Below, in pieces: positions 47,710 through 60,830 of a stretch of 64,000 nt of DNA (position 1 is its first letter; each line of letters opens with the position of its first letter). Location of the stretch: positions 83,827,020 to 83,891,019 of the forward strand of contig CM070634.1 of the NCBI GenBank assembly GCA_036346255.1, read 5' to 3'. Position numbers and translations under genes: made by a program. This DNA is from Ampelocalamus luodianensis (lineage: Eukaryota > Streptophyta > Magnoliopsida > Poales > Poaceae). The notes under the pieces are model-generated. The model saw nothing but the letters and a program-made list of their open reading frames with translations. It ran no database searches and was not told where the DNA came from.

Positions 47710-48232
47710 GTGGCGGAGGTAGGCTGCTATCTCCGTCTTCAAAACTTCGTAGGCGGCGGCATCGGCATCGGACGGTTCGTGACCATCAGCCCAAAATGTG
47801 TCCACCCGCTGATGCGCTCATTCGAGTGTCTCCCGAAGACTGTTGAATCAAGAAGAATTGAACCCATAGGCTCTCTTCCCTTGCTTCAGGGGTCTCGGCA
47901 TTGTCGACTCGGTCGCTTGCCGCCTCGATTTAGCAGTCCAAGTGATGGTGAGCCTCCTGGAGACCTGCAACGTCGTTGTGGAGGACCACGTCGATGAAGC
48001 GGAAAACTCACCAGAAGTGGGAGATCACTCGGAAGACACAGCGGAGGAGGATGTCAAGGCGGCAGAAGGTGGCCGCCACCTGCTCTAGCAAATCCTTGGA
48101 CAGAGGAGGGAGGACACTGTTGGAACAGTGTCCTTCCGCCTCATCCGCCAACGTACGGCCGGAGAGGTGCTCGTACAGTATGGTCAGGTAGACAATCAAT
48201 GCCGGTGACAAGGAAATAGAGGAGGGAGCCAT
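47710..48232 (-). pseudogene. Second captured gene piece in CACTA G, family unknown
   Basis: The ATG at 48232 opens MAPSSISLSPALIVYLTILY, then GRTLADEAEGHCSNSVLPPL and LLEQVAATFCRLDILL, and reaches a GTGAGT that could be a donor near 48004. Another frame downstream gives FIDVVLHNDVAGLQEAHHHL. The amino-acid composition looks coding, but I do not recognise the protein. Its upstream segment (48235-48425) is similar to that of the F-box piece (47160-47305), and its downstream segment (47575-47705) is similar to 46155-46285. Confidence 0.4.
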
Positions 48233-48424
48233 ATATATTTCTACTTTAGAAGTATATACAGTAGAGTTATATGTGGGGATGATGATTATCTTCGATGGTG
48301 GACGATCCTTTTATAAAACAAGGAATAAATTCGGCGAGTGAGATGAAAAGACGCATCGGGGAGCCGAAGTGGCATTGAAGCGACGAAGAAACTCATCAGA
48401 CGACGAACAACTCACCGAGTGAAG

Positions 48425-48781
48425 CGATATTATCACAGACGGTTTTTAATATGAACCATATGTGAAGTCTACAATTATCACAGACGGTTCGTGTTCATAA
48501 CCGTCTGTGATTTTTTGATACTTCACAGATGGTTTTTAATATGAACTGTTTGTGAAGTCTACAATTATCACAGATGGTTCGTGTTTAGAACCGTCTGTGA
48601 TACTTTACAGACAGTTTTCAATATGAACCGTCTGTGATATACCTCTTCACAGACGATTTTTAGCACAGCCAGTAACACAGATGGTCTCTAAATCAAAACC
48701 GTCTATGATTGCATGTAATACAGACGGTTTTGGTCAATCGTCTGTGATGAGGCATCCAGTATTAGCCTTTTTGTAGTAGTG
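48425..48781. repeat. CACTA G right subterminal repeats and terminus
   Basis: Inverted copies of CACAGACGGTT / AACCGTCTGTG continue to the terminal TTTTTGTAGTAGTG. Confidence 0.87.
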
Positions 48782-48783
48782 TG

Positions 48784-50109
48784 TCATGATGACATCCAAA
48801 GTTTCCATCATCATGGAACATAACCTATTTATCCACCTCATTGAAAATGTTAGTCCCACAATGTCATTAACATTAATTATCAAAATATACATGCATTAAA
48901 TCTTCTGAACTAGCCATTACTGTCAGGTGCGGTACTACCGCCAACTAGAATACAATATTACCACACAGCGGTAATACCGCTCAGCTATATCGGTATTACC
49001 AATTTCTAGAGGATCAGAAACTCAAGAAAAACACCCTCTGGAAAAGCATACAGCCATGTGAAACTCGGTATTACCGACTTGCGGTAATACCGCATAAGAA
49101 TTGCTATCATACCAATTTCAGGTTTCAAGAAAAACTACCAAAAACAACCTCTCTGGTTCATGACTAGGTCTACGACTAGTTCCACGACCAGGTCCACAAC
49201 CAGTTCTTCGACCATGTTTTTGACCAGCTCTACAACCAGTCCTTCGACCAAGTCTTCAACCAGGTCTTCGATCAGTCCTTTGACCAGGTCTTTGACCAGA
49301 TTTTCGAGCAGATCTACAACTAGCCCTTCGTCCAGGTCTTTGACTAGTTCTTCGGCCACGTCTTCGAGAACCTCTCTGTTAAAAACATACCGCCAACTAG
49401 ATTTCGGTACTACCGACTTGCAGTAATACCGCTCATCAAATGCGGTCATACCGTTTTTCGACTAGCGGTAATATCGCTCGATACTTGCGGTCTTACCGAA
49501 ATTGCAAAACAGATTTCCAGAGGAAAAACAAATGCAATGCATAACAAAAATGGCACAAAATAATCTTCAAGCCACTAGCCATGATTCCTCTATTGTCTTT
49601 GCATTGCCATTACCATGTCGCAATCCACAAACTGGGACTAAGCCTTTAAAATAAGTTAGCACAAACATTAGTCCCATAACACAATTGCAAGTAATTGAAT
49701 ATAAAGCAATATGAGTATATATAAACTACACAAGTTTTATATACTCAAAGGATATGTTTCAAAGTAGAGATCTCCAATATATGTGGTTAAAGCTATATGG
49801 ATCAATACTAATGAAACCACAAACATAGAGTGAACTTCGCCTAAATATGTGCATACACGAATGTGTAATAAAAACATATACACATAATCAAGTTAGACTT
49901 TTAGTGGAGTTCAACCTATATTTTGGATCCAAGGAATGCAACAAGATATAGGAATATTATGTCGAATGCATACCTCTTTGATTTTCATCTTTTCATCCAA
50001 TTGAGACTAAACAATAGGTATATTAATAAAAGTATTAGTCTCACATATAGATTTGTCATTAATCACCAAAATACTCCATTAACTCATAATGATGGGTCTA
50101 GATTGTCCA
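48784..50109 (-). repeat. E 5' LTR, main part
   Basis: It aligns with 28383-28835 joined to 33163-34110, which proves F is an insertion in the other copy. The LTR start on the minus strand is at 50109 (TGGACAATCTAGACC). It contains the GGTAATACCGC palindromes (48960-49095, 49415-49500) and a minisatellite (49155-49370). Confidence 0.8.
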
Positions 50110-51969
50110 GCTGGTCCCACCTGTCATACATTTATTACACTTAACCTCTGTTACTTAGCACTAATTAGATCTTAATCGCATGGGCCCACTGGCAAAGAGA
50201 GAAAGAGCTGGGGGCAAAGCTAGCGGCCGAGCGCCATGGCGAGCTCACCGGCGACGAACGGTGTAGTGACTTGGCTCGGGAATGGGCAAAATGGGTTCCT
50301 CTCTCGATGGCGATCCTACCGGGTGGTGGCGGGGGTCGGAGAGATGGTCGGAGATGGTGCTACGCCGACGATAAGCGGCGGAGCTCCTTGGGTCTGAAAT
50401 GGATGGTTTTCACGATTAGAGCCAATCAGCGGTGAAAGATGGTGTGCACTGGCTCTAGGGGGTGACTACGAAGCTACAGGAAGTGGCTCGGGGACCAATG
50501 GTCACCGGAGCGGCGACGACAACGTTCTCCACAGTGGTGCCATGACTGGTTACGATTAACTCTACTCTATGTTAGGTAATTGTCCAATCTAACACGCGCA
50601 ATAGTTCTAGGGAACTACTAGAAGCTCACTAAGGGTGTAGATGATGTCGGGGGATGGCTAGAGAAGCGTGTCAATGTCGATCAGCGATGACACAAAGGTG
50701 GCTCACGATGTTGGCGCTTTATGGTGGTGCAGATGCTTCAAGAAGTAGCGCATTAGATCCCTCGGGTCCCAAGGATGATGCAGGAGCGAGGAATCAAACG
50801 GGGACTCACTGGAGTGACGGTGAACAAAAAAGGAATCGGCGGCGACCAGTTTTGGGGAAGAGCTCATTTCTAGTGATTCCCTAAGCTTGGGTCCACATTG
50901 AGCAAGGAAGGAGCATTAGTATAGTATGGAACATGATATGACGCGGTTAGATGAGGTTCAAGCTCACCAGAGCGTCGGGAACGCGAAGGTCTGAAACGGG
51001 GTGTGCACCGGAGATGGAGAAGATGACGATGTGATCACGCTATGAGGTTCCCAGAGCTACATCAAGCAAAGAGGGTGTATCAGCGAGGTAAGGAATGCAT
51101 GGTGACGCAGGTAGCGAGTGCAAGGAAGCTCACCAGAGCAAATGGTGGTGTGAGGCTTGCTCACTGGCGTCGGGAACGACGCTCTCATTTTTGGCGAAGC
51201 AAAGTACAAGATGCTTTGATTCTGTGCGGGAAGTGAGAATGGCGAGCTAAGGAGCTCATGATGCGGTGAGGGGCTTAAATCCTACCGAGAATGGCGCGAG
51301 AGGAGCAGCAAGAAAACGGCACGCCGTACGGGTTTTCTCGCGCTGAGCTTCGGTCTCGTCGCCCGCACGAGATAACAGTGCATTGACGGGGCAGCTAGCA
51401 TGGACGAGGGCTGGCAAAAGTGACCAGGGTAGTTGGGGCACAAAACTGTGGGCGGCAGTCACAAACCAAGGGCAGAGCAGGCGAGTGCCTTGCGCACTAG
51501 CGAACGGGGAGTGAGGTGGACAAAGGTGTCTGACGGGTGAGGCCACGCTGTCAGTGAGAGAGGAGCGGGGTGCTGGCGTGGGCTAGAGCGGGCGTGAGTG
51601 AAATGGGCCTAGTTGGGTTTTGGCCCAAGGTCCGGCGGGAATTTTGATTTAGCTTTTAAATTTTCCAAAACTGGCCGACAATTTATCCGAGTTTTTGTTC
51701 TCAACAAACGGGGTGCAAAATTTATGAAATTTTTTGTGGGGGCTACTTACATAGTATAGTTTCTTCTTTAAATTTTTTAGGATTTATCTATCCTATATTT
51801 TTTCTGAAAATTCTTCCAAGTTGCTGTTTGTGTGCGATTTCACTATTTTATTTATGCAAAAGCTCAAAAATCATGCTAAAATAGTTTTCCAAGCAAAAAA
51901 CATGCTCAAATTATTCTCCCACTTATTTTCAGTATACTTTCCCAAAATTAGGGTTTTTGGGATGTTATA
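50110..51969 (-). repeat. LTR-like piece H
   Basis: On the minus strand it begins TATAACATCCCAAAAACCC at 51969 and shows the AT-rich start followed by a GC-rich part, as in the long gypsy LTRs. It is cut by E at 50110. The frames at 50654-51546 carry no domain. Its partner LTR and internal region are not in the window. Confidence 0.55.
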
Positions 51970-52208
51970 TGTGGTGCGTGTGGTCACGGCGTGGGTGGGT
52001 GGATGCGGCGCGGCGGTGGAGTTGGGAGGAGGAGGAGGGTGGATTGGATTTGTATAGGAGCCAAGGGGAGTGTGGACCGTTTGATTTAGATCTAGATCTA
52101 ATACAACAATACAAAAAAAGAATGGTTTTGTGGAAATGAAATAAGTCAAAAAAATTGAATAACGCATAGATAGACCTGATTTTCTGTTTGGTTAGGAAAT
52201 TATGTATC
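51970..52208. other. Unassigned spacer
   Basis: A G-rich part (51970-52075) is followed by AT-rich sequence, with no motif recognised. Confidence 0.4.
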
Positions 52209-52864
52209 TGTGACGCCCCGTGTCATTACCACAGGGGTAATGACACTTAGGCACACAGATTACTATTCGTTTGCTCAGTAGAACACTACTCCAACAAATA
52301 GTAAACCTTCACCAGAGTTACGCAGCAGAACAATAAGATAGAAACTGTCCTTTATTTCATCAGTTAGCCACGCAAGGCTAAGGTCTTAATACAAGATTTA
52401 TACAAATACTCAAGGGAACTTCCCTGCTTCTCTTGTCTACCCTGAAGTACCGGCAGCCTATTCATCCCACATGCCAAAATAGCCCCCAACTCACCCTGGG
52501 TCCTCTTATTCAAAGCCTTCTCCTCCAGCCGTTGCTTCTGTACCTGCAAGTCCTTCGTCCCACTCGGGATAGTTCCCGGTCGGACTAGGATCTACAAAGG
52601 AGAATACTAACAAGGTTGAGTACACGAATGTACTCAGCAAGCATTAATAGCAAAAGATGCACAGGATGCACTATCTCTATTCATTATCACAATTTCTAAA
52701 TCATCTCACTTTAGAAAATAGATCTCGACAATTAAGTGGCAAGTTCCAATAATGAAAACTCTACTAGTCACTCGGAGAGACGAAAGACCCCGTGTGGTTC
52801 CCGTAGACACCAATCCTGGAGACTGGCATGAATTCATGATTTAGTTTAGCACTACGCAGGCTTT
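52209..52864 (+). repeat. LTR-like piece I, truncated by J
   Basis: It starts TGTGACGCCCCGTGTC and contains a near-perfect inverted repeat, TGTCATTACC / GGTAATGACA, at 52219-52242. It stops where the J LTR begins. It is read as the first part of another gypsy LTR. Confidence 0.5.
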
Positions 52865-55800
52865 TGTCGGGACCCAGAATTACGATTCTGGAACCCTCTG
52901 TGTATACTGCACTAGTCCAGGATCACGCTAGTGCACACAGGGTTAACACAGGTAAATATCGATCCACACAAGCGATAAATAAAGTAAACGATTAGTTTGA
53001 ATAACAAATAAGGGTTTTGACCTTATGGTCGAGTTTACACTTATTAAGCCACGCAGGGCTAACAGGAAATAAAGCAAAGCGGCGCTGAACGGAAAACTCC
53101 AACGTAGATCCCACCAATTCACCACAGCAACCGATCGATCCGCACCTTAACGCACGATCGCCTTCCACGAACTCCTCCTCGAAAGCGGCGTGACTCCTCC
53201 TCTTCGTAGGTTTGGGCACAAGTTTTACAACAAGCGTGAGTACACAACCGTACTTCGCAAATCATACCACGTAATGCAATGTATAGATGCAGCTTATTCC
53301 AAAGGAAATGGCTTCGTGGTTATTTTGCGAAATGCAACATTTGCAATTGAATACGAATAATAGATTGAAAGCATAATTCAAAACAAATAGACAATATTAA
53401 TTTAACAGCTTGTTTCCACAAAGACACACAACTAAATGAGATTATTTCACATAGCCATATGATTAAGGTCACACACTCCCATCCCAACATTTTATGAAAA
53501 CTACCCTCGTGTGAAATCCCGAGCATGTCCATGACCATGACACGGCTATTCGAATAGATTGTTTAACACTCTGCAGAGGTTGTACACTTTACCCACAAGA
53601 TACAACTAGTGTAGCAAGCACCGCTTGTAACAAAACAGTTCGAAACTTCATCTCAAACATTGACATTCCCATCGTGCTTACAAACCGCTATACCACTCAC
53701 ATAGAATTGGTATAACACACACCGCCGACGTGGAAGACGAATCGCCCCGCGATGCAACCACCAAGTAGTCACACCTCCACCTGTCACATAGCCTAACCTA
53801 TCCACCGAACATCAATGCCGAGAATCCATAACTTACTAAGTTAGGCCCATCCCATACTGGCATGTGGTCGCATAGAAGGCTCGAGTTCAATGGCGCACAA
53901 AGTTAAGTCCTTAATTGACCAAGGCAAGACTTCCATGTTCTAACTAACTCACAAAGATTATCATTCCCATCACATAGACCACCATGTCACACGCCTCCAC
54001 CACTTGCCTCGCCTAAATCCTTTACCACCCAGTTGGTTTCATTGCAACACATGCCATCACGAAGTAATAACACATAGCACACAGCTTTTACATGAAGTTC
54101 CATAGTCACTTAGTCATAGTTCATATTTGCAACTTTCATGAGATGTGAGACTCGTAGCATGGCTAAGCAATTGTACTCGATCTAACCAACCCACGTTGGT
54201 GCTATAATATTACCAACTAATAACCAATCTAGGGTGACAAGGAATTATGATATACAAGGCCAAGGTGTGATAACAATTTGATAATAACTATGCCCAAAGC
54301 ATTTAAATAAATAATTAAAGTAGAATGCAATAATTTAACACAAAGTAATTTGAAAACTGGGTTCAAGATGATCAAAGGTATGACTTGCCTTGGAAAAGGT
54401 CTATGTACTGGTCTTGATCTTGGGGTGCTCCTTCTTCCACAAAATTCCCGACGACTGACGCCTACTCAAAACTAAACAAAAACAAACAAAAAAAATAAAA
54501 AACAGAGGCAAAACAAGCTCCAAAAATTAAATAAAAATCTCAGATAAATAGATCTTGAATTTAGACAAATTTAGAAATTTGAATGGGCTCAATCGGAGTT
54601 AGGATGCAAAAGTTATGAGCTCTGGAAGATTGGAAATCTAAAAGAAACCCTAATTTGGATTTTCCAGCATTTCCCGAATTATTTCTCTGAAGAAAAATCA
54701 GAATATTGCGCAACGCTGACGTTAGCTGAGGACGTTCGAACGGGGTGACAGTGGGCCTGATAGGTGGGACCCACATGTCAGTGGCTCGGCTCACGGTAGA
54801 CTAGGTCTACCGAGCCTGCTAGATCTGGACCCGATGGACTCAGCCACGCGGCGCTGACGGGGATGCTGACACGGCGACACCTGGCTTCCACGTTTGCACG
54901 AGGTCGACGCCGCACCGACGTGGACGGCCACGCTGTCCATGCCGACAACGGCGCTCGACCCGATGGTCGCCGGCGATCGGCGCTTGCCGGCGAGGTGAGT
55001 GGTACCAACGCAGCCCTTGCTATTGCGAACCCGATGAGGTAGGTCGGGTGGTCGAACGACGGAGGTGGCCGGCGGCGAGCTCAGAGCGGCGGAGCTTCTC
55101 GGCTGTTGTCGGACGACGGCTCCGGTGAGGCTTTGACGACGGCGAAGGGTCCCTGAGGTAGGCCTCGTGACACTGAACCCGTTGGTGTGCTCAAAGTCGA
55201 CACGGCGACACGGCGCGCGCAAACGACGAAGAACGAACGCGCGAAAACCCTAAATCTTGACTCGCGCGCGCTAGGGCTCTACGGTGGAAGAGGGTGGTGG
55301 CTTAGGGTTCGTGGTGTTCGCGAACCTCGGGTGGCTTTTATAGGGCGGGCGGCTCGAATTGGGAATCCCCACCCGAGTCCGAGATGAACACGAGACCGAA
55401 TTTGGAACCGGGATAAGGTGAGATCCGGATAGGATTCTAACAAGTAAACAGCGCGAGAGGTTAGAGATAGGATTTGGCACGTTTTCTAGAAGGGGTTCGC
55501 TTGGAAAAGATGCGTTGTCGCACGGGCTTGAGCTCGAAACATGGCGGGCGGCGCGGGCGTTCGGAAGGAAGACGACGGCGCGAGGAAGACGACGACCTGA
55601 CGTGTGGGGCCCACACGCCACGCAAGAGAGGCGAAGCGCGCAGCGAAGCGAGGCCTCACATGAGTCGGGCATAAGCGGCCGCACATGGAAAAGAAGTTGG
55701 GCTGGGAAGATTCGGCCCGAGACTAAATCTGAGATTTTAAATAGTTTTTCTATTTTAGAAAATACCAGAAAATCAAATAAGCAATAGAAAATAGCAAATG

Positions 55801-56025
55801 AACTCAGAAAAATTCTAGAAAAATCTAGAAAATATATCTGAGCACATAGAACCCAAATAAAATAGTTTTGGCTATTGTTCATGTTGGGATTATTCACATT
55901 AAATATTTTTGATTGTAAAGTCCAATATTAAGCTTTTGAATTTAATTCAAATAAAATCCAAATGGTGAATTTTCTCCCTACTAACTATTAAAAGATTTTT
56001 AAGCTCTGAAAATTGGGATGTTACA
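52865..56025 (-). repeat. 3' LTR of J (3161 bp)
   Basis: The segment is the complement of TGTAACATCC (ending at 56025) ... GGGTCCCGACA (52865). It contains the TATTCGAATA block at 53547-53556 and a TATA motif at 55335-55342. It is nearly the same as the 5' LTR from 61708; many of the small differences fall at CAG/CTG sites. Confidence 0.92.
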
Positions 56026-56040
56026 AACCTCCCCCCCTTA
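56026..56040 (-). other. Polypurine tract of J
   Basis: The complement of TTAAGGGGGGGAGG directly precedes the 3' LTR start on the minus strand. Confidence 0.87.
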
Positions 56041-56059
56041 AAGGAATCTCGACCCCGAG

Positions 56060-57560
56060 ATTCATGCTAGCTAGAGAAAAGGCTAGGAAACTCGGCTTGC
56101 AGCTCTTCTTCACGTTCCCACGTTGCTTCTCCTTTTGAGTGGTTGCTCCACTGAACCTTGCAAAAATGAACAGTCTTGCTTACGTGAGGCGCTCATGCGA
56201 CATCCAAAATCTTAACGGCCGCTCCTTGTAGGTAAGATCCTCCTTCAAATCAATTGATTCCAACGGGGCTTGCTCTTCTGGCACACGAAGGCACTTCTTT
56301 AACTGCGAGACATGAAAGACATCATGTACTCCTGCTAACGACTGCGGCAGCTCCAACTAATAAGCAACTTCTCCACGGCGTTCCAAAATCTTGAACGGAC
56401 CAACATACCTAGGGCAAGCTTCCTTTGGCATGAAACCTTTGACACCTCCGAGCGGTGTAACTCAAGATAAACGAAATCCTCGGGTTCAAAACTGAGATCA
56501 CGGTGACGATTATCGCGATAGCTCTTCCGCTCGGACCGAGCTATCTTCAATCTTTCTCGATCATGGCCACTTGCTCTTCTCGCTTCGAATGATGTCCGAC
56601 TAAACCGATCGCTCACCAAGCTTTCACCAATTCAACGGGGTTCTACAGGCACGACCATACAAAGCTTCAAATGGTGACATTTGCAGACTAGCTTGGTAAC
56701 TGTTGTTGTACGAAAATTCTGCATACAAAGAAACTTTTATCCCATCGGTAGCATTAGCTAGAGCACAAGCTCTCAAAGATATCCTCCAATATCCGATTAA
56801 CTCTTTCATCGTCCATCCGTGCTCGTGGATGATACGTGGTACCAAATTCGATGGGTACCCAATGCTTCATGCAAGCTCGCCAAAACGAGAGGTGAATCGA
56901 TCCTCGATCCGACACTATCTTTTGGGCACTCCATGCAAACTGACAATTCTAGCCATGTACAACTCCGCAAGGCGGTCTCCTGAGTACGTGGTTTTGACCG
57001 GCAGGAAATGGGCGACCTTGGTCAAACGATCGACTATTACCCAGATCGAATCGTAACCCGATTGGGTCTTGGGTAAACCGGTGATGAAATCCATTCCGAT
57101 CTCTTCCCACTTCCATTCGGAATCTTCACGTTGCAAAGACCTCCTGGTCTCTCGTGTTCGCTTTACTTTCTGACAGATGTCGCACAAGGCAACGAACTCT
57201 GCGACTTCTCGCTTCAAATTTGGCCACCAAAATTTATTCTTAACATCCTGGTACATCTTGGTACTTCCAAGGTGGATCGAATACTTTGAGCCATGGGCCT
57301 CCTTTAAGATTAACTGTCTTAGACCATCGATATCCGTACACAGATATCGACCATTAATCCGTAGTATGTCTTGATCATCCTTGGTGAAATCTTTGAATTT
57401 CCTTCGCCATTTTGACCTTGATTTACGACAACACAGATCCTTTGGTTGTGCTTCACGAATCGCTTTTCGAGTAGACTGCACTCTCCAAATTGGCTACAAA
57501 TCCTTCGGCACAACTTCTAGCTTTAGCTTCAAATTCTTCGATAGCTTCGAGCAACTCTCC
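56060..57560 (-). pseudogene. pol: J integrase with chromodomain (broken)
   Basis: The zinc module (EAHGSKYSIH, then CDICQKVKRTRE) and core (GMDFITGLPKTQSGYDSIWV, VDRLTKVAHFLPVKTT, SLHGVPKR) are open at 56915-57481. Further pieces in other frames are AEFSYNNSYQASLQMSPFEA and YGRACRTPLNW (56624-56700). The GPY/F part and chromodomain lie at 56060-56480. Both first-half catalytic landmarks are kept, but frame changes near 56920, 56840, 56600 and 56450 break it. Confidence 0.9.
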
Positions 57561-57599
57561 TTTACTTCCAAAGCATTGCAAGAACTCTTACGACTTAGA

Positions 57600-58740
57600 G
57601 CGCTCTGCGACACGTTGGCTTTTCTAGGATGGTAATGGATTCCAAGATTATAATCCTTGATCAATTCTAACCATCTTCTCTCTCATGTTCAAATCGATCG
57701 GGTGAAGATGTACTTTAGACTCTTATGATCTGTAGACTTCACAAATGACACGATAAGGTAGTGACGCTAAATCTTTAAAGCATGCACTACGGCAACTAAT
57801 TCCGCATCATGAGTAGGGTAATTCTCTTCGTGAGGTCTCAATCGCCTTGACGATAGGCGTCGCTCTTCCTTCTTGCATCGACGCATCCTAATCCTTGACG
57901 CGAAGCATCACAATAGATATCGAAATCCTTGCGAATATCTGGCAAAATCAGCACTGGGGCTGAAGTCAAGCGCTTCTTCAACTCTTAAAAACTTTCCTCA
58001 CAGGCTGGAGTCCAAGTGAACTTTTTCACCTTTTTCAACAATTGCGTAAGAGGCTTAGCAATTGATGAGAATCCTTCGAGGAAACGGCGGTAATAACCTG
58101 CCATTCTCAAGAAACTGCGAATCTGAGTTACAGTTTTGGGCTGCTCCCAATGTAATACTGCTTTAACTTTACCGGGGTCAACTGCTACTCCCTCGGCTGT
58201 CATCACGTGTCCAAGGAAATCAACTTCCTTCTTCTAGAAATCACACTTACTGAACTTAGCATACAACTGATGCTCTCGGAGTTTTTCCAATATTATCCTT
58301 AAATGCTCGGCGTGTTCTTCTTCCGACTTGGAGTACACTAGAATATCATCAATGAACACAACTACGAACTTGTCCAAATATTCCATGAATACTTTATTCA
58401 TCATGTTCATGAAATAGGCAGGGGCATTAGTCAGACCAAAGGACATGACTAAGAATTCATAATGTCCATACCGTGTTGAGAAAGCGGTCTTCGGTATATC
58501 CTTAGGACAAATCTTTAGCTGGTGGTAACCTGATCGCAGGTCGATCTTTGAGAATAATCCGGCTCCTTTCATCTGATCAAACAGATCATCTATTCGGGGT
58601 AGTGGGCACTTGTTCTTGATGGTAACTTCGTTGAGAGAACGGTAATCAATACACATCCTCATACTTCCATCTTTCTTCTTGACAAACAACACCGGCGCTC
58701 CCCATGGCGCATTTAACTAGGTCTCACGAAACCTTTCTCA
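57600..58740 (-). pseudogene. pol: J reverse transcriptase and RNase H (partly intact)
   Basis: The RT is the best in the window. From 58692 to 58234 it is open for 152 codons with KKDGSMRMCIDYRSLNEVTI, PLPRIDDLFDQMKGAGLFSK, IDLRSGYHQLKICPKD, MSFGLTNAPAYFMNMMNKVF and the catalytic VVVFIDDILVYSKSEEE. After a stop, 58206-57985 gives the connection, FLRMAGYYRRFLEGFSSIA. RNase H continues to about 57600 with several frame changes. It is a useful reference for locating indels in element A. Confidence 0.92.
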
Positions 58741-58799
58741 AGAAGTTCTTCTATCCGCTTCTTCATCTCTACCAATTCATCTACCGCATCCGATAAGGT

Positions 58800-59330
58800 C
58801 TCTTCAAATTGGTGCTGTCCTCGGCACTAGGTCGATGACAAACTCAATGTCACGATCCGGTGGCATTCCCGGTAACTCCTCCGAAACACATCCGGTATTC
58901 ACCGACCATCGGTACTTCTTCCAAGGAAAGGGTCTTCAAACTGCTTACTAGCAAATGTCCATCACGAACCGAGGTGGCTAGAAACTCTACCTTGTTTCCT
59001 TTAGCATCCTCGACTGTTACGGCTCTTCGGCCACAATCTAGCACGGCTTTGTGCTTGGATAACCAATCAATGCCAAGAATGATATCTAGGGTTTGGGTAT
59101 CTAGGACAATTAGGTTGGCTAGAAACTCAACTCCACTATGAGTAACTTAGCTCCTAAACATCCCACTCTAGTACTTAGCTCGCTCCAGCGATCGACTAAC
59201 AGAGTATGCTTAAGTTGCATAACTTCCAATTTATTCTTGGTTGCAAACATTCCAGAAACAAACGAATGCGAAGCTCCAGAATCAAACAAAACTGATGCAG
59301 GTACTGAGTTAACCAGAAACTTACCCAGTA
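58800..59330 (-). pseudogene. pol: J aspartic protease (broken)
   Basis: The DSGAS-type active site is read at about 59263-59290 (GASHSFVSGMFATKNKLEVM follows). An open segment at 59044-58850 reads VTVEDAKGNKVEFLAT and FGGVTGNATG. The linker to RT ends near 58745. Frameshifts lie near 59160 and 58840. Confidence 0.75.
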
Positions 59331-60518
59331 CGACGTCCGGTGACTCCTGGGCTCCCTCCAGAGTGACGTGGTTGACACGCCTCGATCACGGATCGCGGTG
59401 CTCCTCCGGCTTGACCGGCAACTTGCGAAGCCCCTTGGTTGATGCCTGGTGTCTGGCGTCTTGGATGGAGTAGCTCCAAGGTTGAAGCGCATCGGAGTGA
59501 TTGTTCCCCTTTGCGACACCGGTTGGCAAAATGTCCCGCCGACGACAGCGAATAAACCTTTGCGCGTTCTCGTTGCTTCTCGATTGGGGTTGACGGGTGC
59601 GGGGTTGCGGAAGTTCGGCACCGGGCGGGTGTTGAAGTTGGTGCGTGCTCAACGAAGTCCGGGTGGAAACTCGTTGAACCGTCGGCCGCAATCGTTTTGC
59701 TCTCGCGTGATTGATGGTTCCCTTCTTTGAGCCATCCGGCGTTCTGGTTATCTTCCGCCTTGAGTTTGTCCTCTAGAACAAAGGCTTTGTTGACCAGCTC
59801 TTGGAAATCGGGAAAAGTATGGGCGATCAAACCGACTTGTAGTCCAAAGTTTAGTCCTTCAAAAGCGACTTTGGCGAGCCTTGTCCGTGGCTACATCTTC
59901 TGCCGCATAGCGAGCTAGTGTGAAAACTTGTTGAGGTAGTCGACATCGACATAGCTCCTTGCTTGAGAGCGAACTCATCCTTCTTCGATCGATAATGCCT
60001 TCGCACGTGATACTTGCGGAATGCTCGCAAAAATTCCTCCCGTGTGATATCCCGTGGCGCCTCATGGGCGGCACGAAGTTCTCCCACCATTCAAAGAATG
60101 TGCCTTCCATCCGTGAGTGGCATACGTAACCTTTTCACGATCGCCAGACCGGGTGATCGCACTTCCTTTCGATAACTCGAGCCAATCGCCCGCTTCCACC
60201 GAGAGACGTGTCCGAAAATGTTGGTGGACGAGTCCTCATAAATTCTCGCAAGTTTGGATGGTCCATGGTGACCATGAGCACCGGGCTCCATATCGTTGAT
60301 TGTTGTTATTGTTGTTGGCCCGTTGTTCATAGCTTGCATCCGAGTCATCATAGTATTCATCACCGAGTCCGTGCTGCCATGAAAGCTCCAAAGTTTTGCA
60401 AGTCAATTGGAGGTGCTTGTATGAACTGCTCTGCGGTCGGTTGCTCATTGCCTCTCTACACGGGTGCCGGAACCACTAGCGCAGCTCGACGAGTTTGAAC
60501 CATCCGACTAAGCTCCAT
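59330..60518 (-). pseudogene. gag: J gag capsid protein (broken)
   Basis: The ATG at 60518 opens MELSRMVQTRRAALVVPAP. The capsid core appears as ITREEFLRAFRKYHV, SKKDEF and LARYAAEDVATDKARQSRF (59850-60090), then IAHTFPDFQELVNKAFVLED near 59770-59830. A zinc knuckle (GHFANRCRKGE) lies near 59500-59520. At least five frameshifts separate these pieces. Confidence 0.85.
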
Positions 60519-60529
60519 GGGTTAGATAA

Positions 60530-60830
60530 GGTAGCAAGCACAAGATAAGTTGAGAACTAAGCGGGGTAGGTTAAACCCAACAAAACACACCAAGAAACTC
60601 AAATGAAATACCTTTATTACTTAGGTCTTAGCATGGTCGCAACAAATGCCTAAGGGCCTTTGCAGCTCATACTGCACACAAAAAGAAACAACGACCTAAG
60701 CACACAAAACTACCGCCTAGAGGGCGACTCACTAAACCAAATCGCTAAGCTCGAAAACCGAAACTAAGACAACTACTCAAGAAAGCCTCCACAACCGCGG
60801 CGACGCCCCGACGCATCAGACTCCTAAGTG
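60530..60830 (-). other. Spacer between the extra ORF and gag of J
   Basis: Non-coding sequence without a clear frame, ending at the gag ATG (60518). Confidence 0.45.

Noticed and set aside
49135..49449. Minus-strand frame with a repeating VEDLVEGL-like pattern that looks like a coiled coil (also 33150-33392)
   Set aside because: Produced by a 12-bp minisatellite in a Sirevirus LTR; the unit length keeps the frame open. No start context or conserved neighbours.
54778..55897. GC-rich frames of 143 and 208 codons on the minus strand
   Set aside because: They are wholly inside the J 3' LTR and begin or end in LTR landmarks; composition artefacts.
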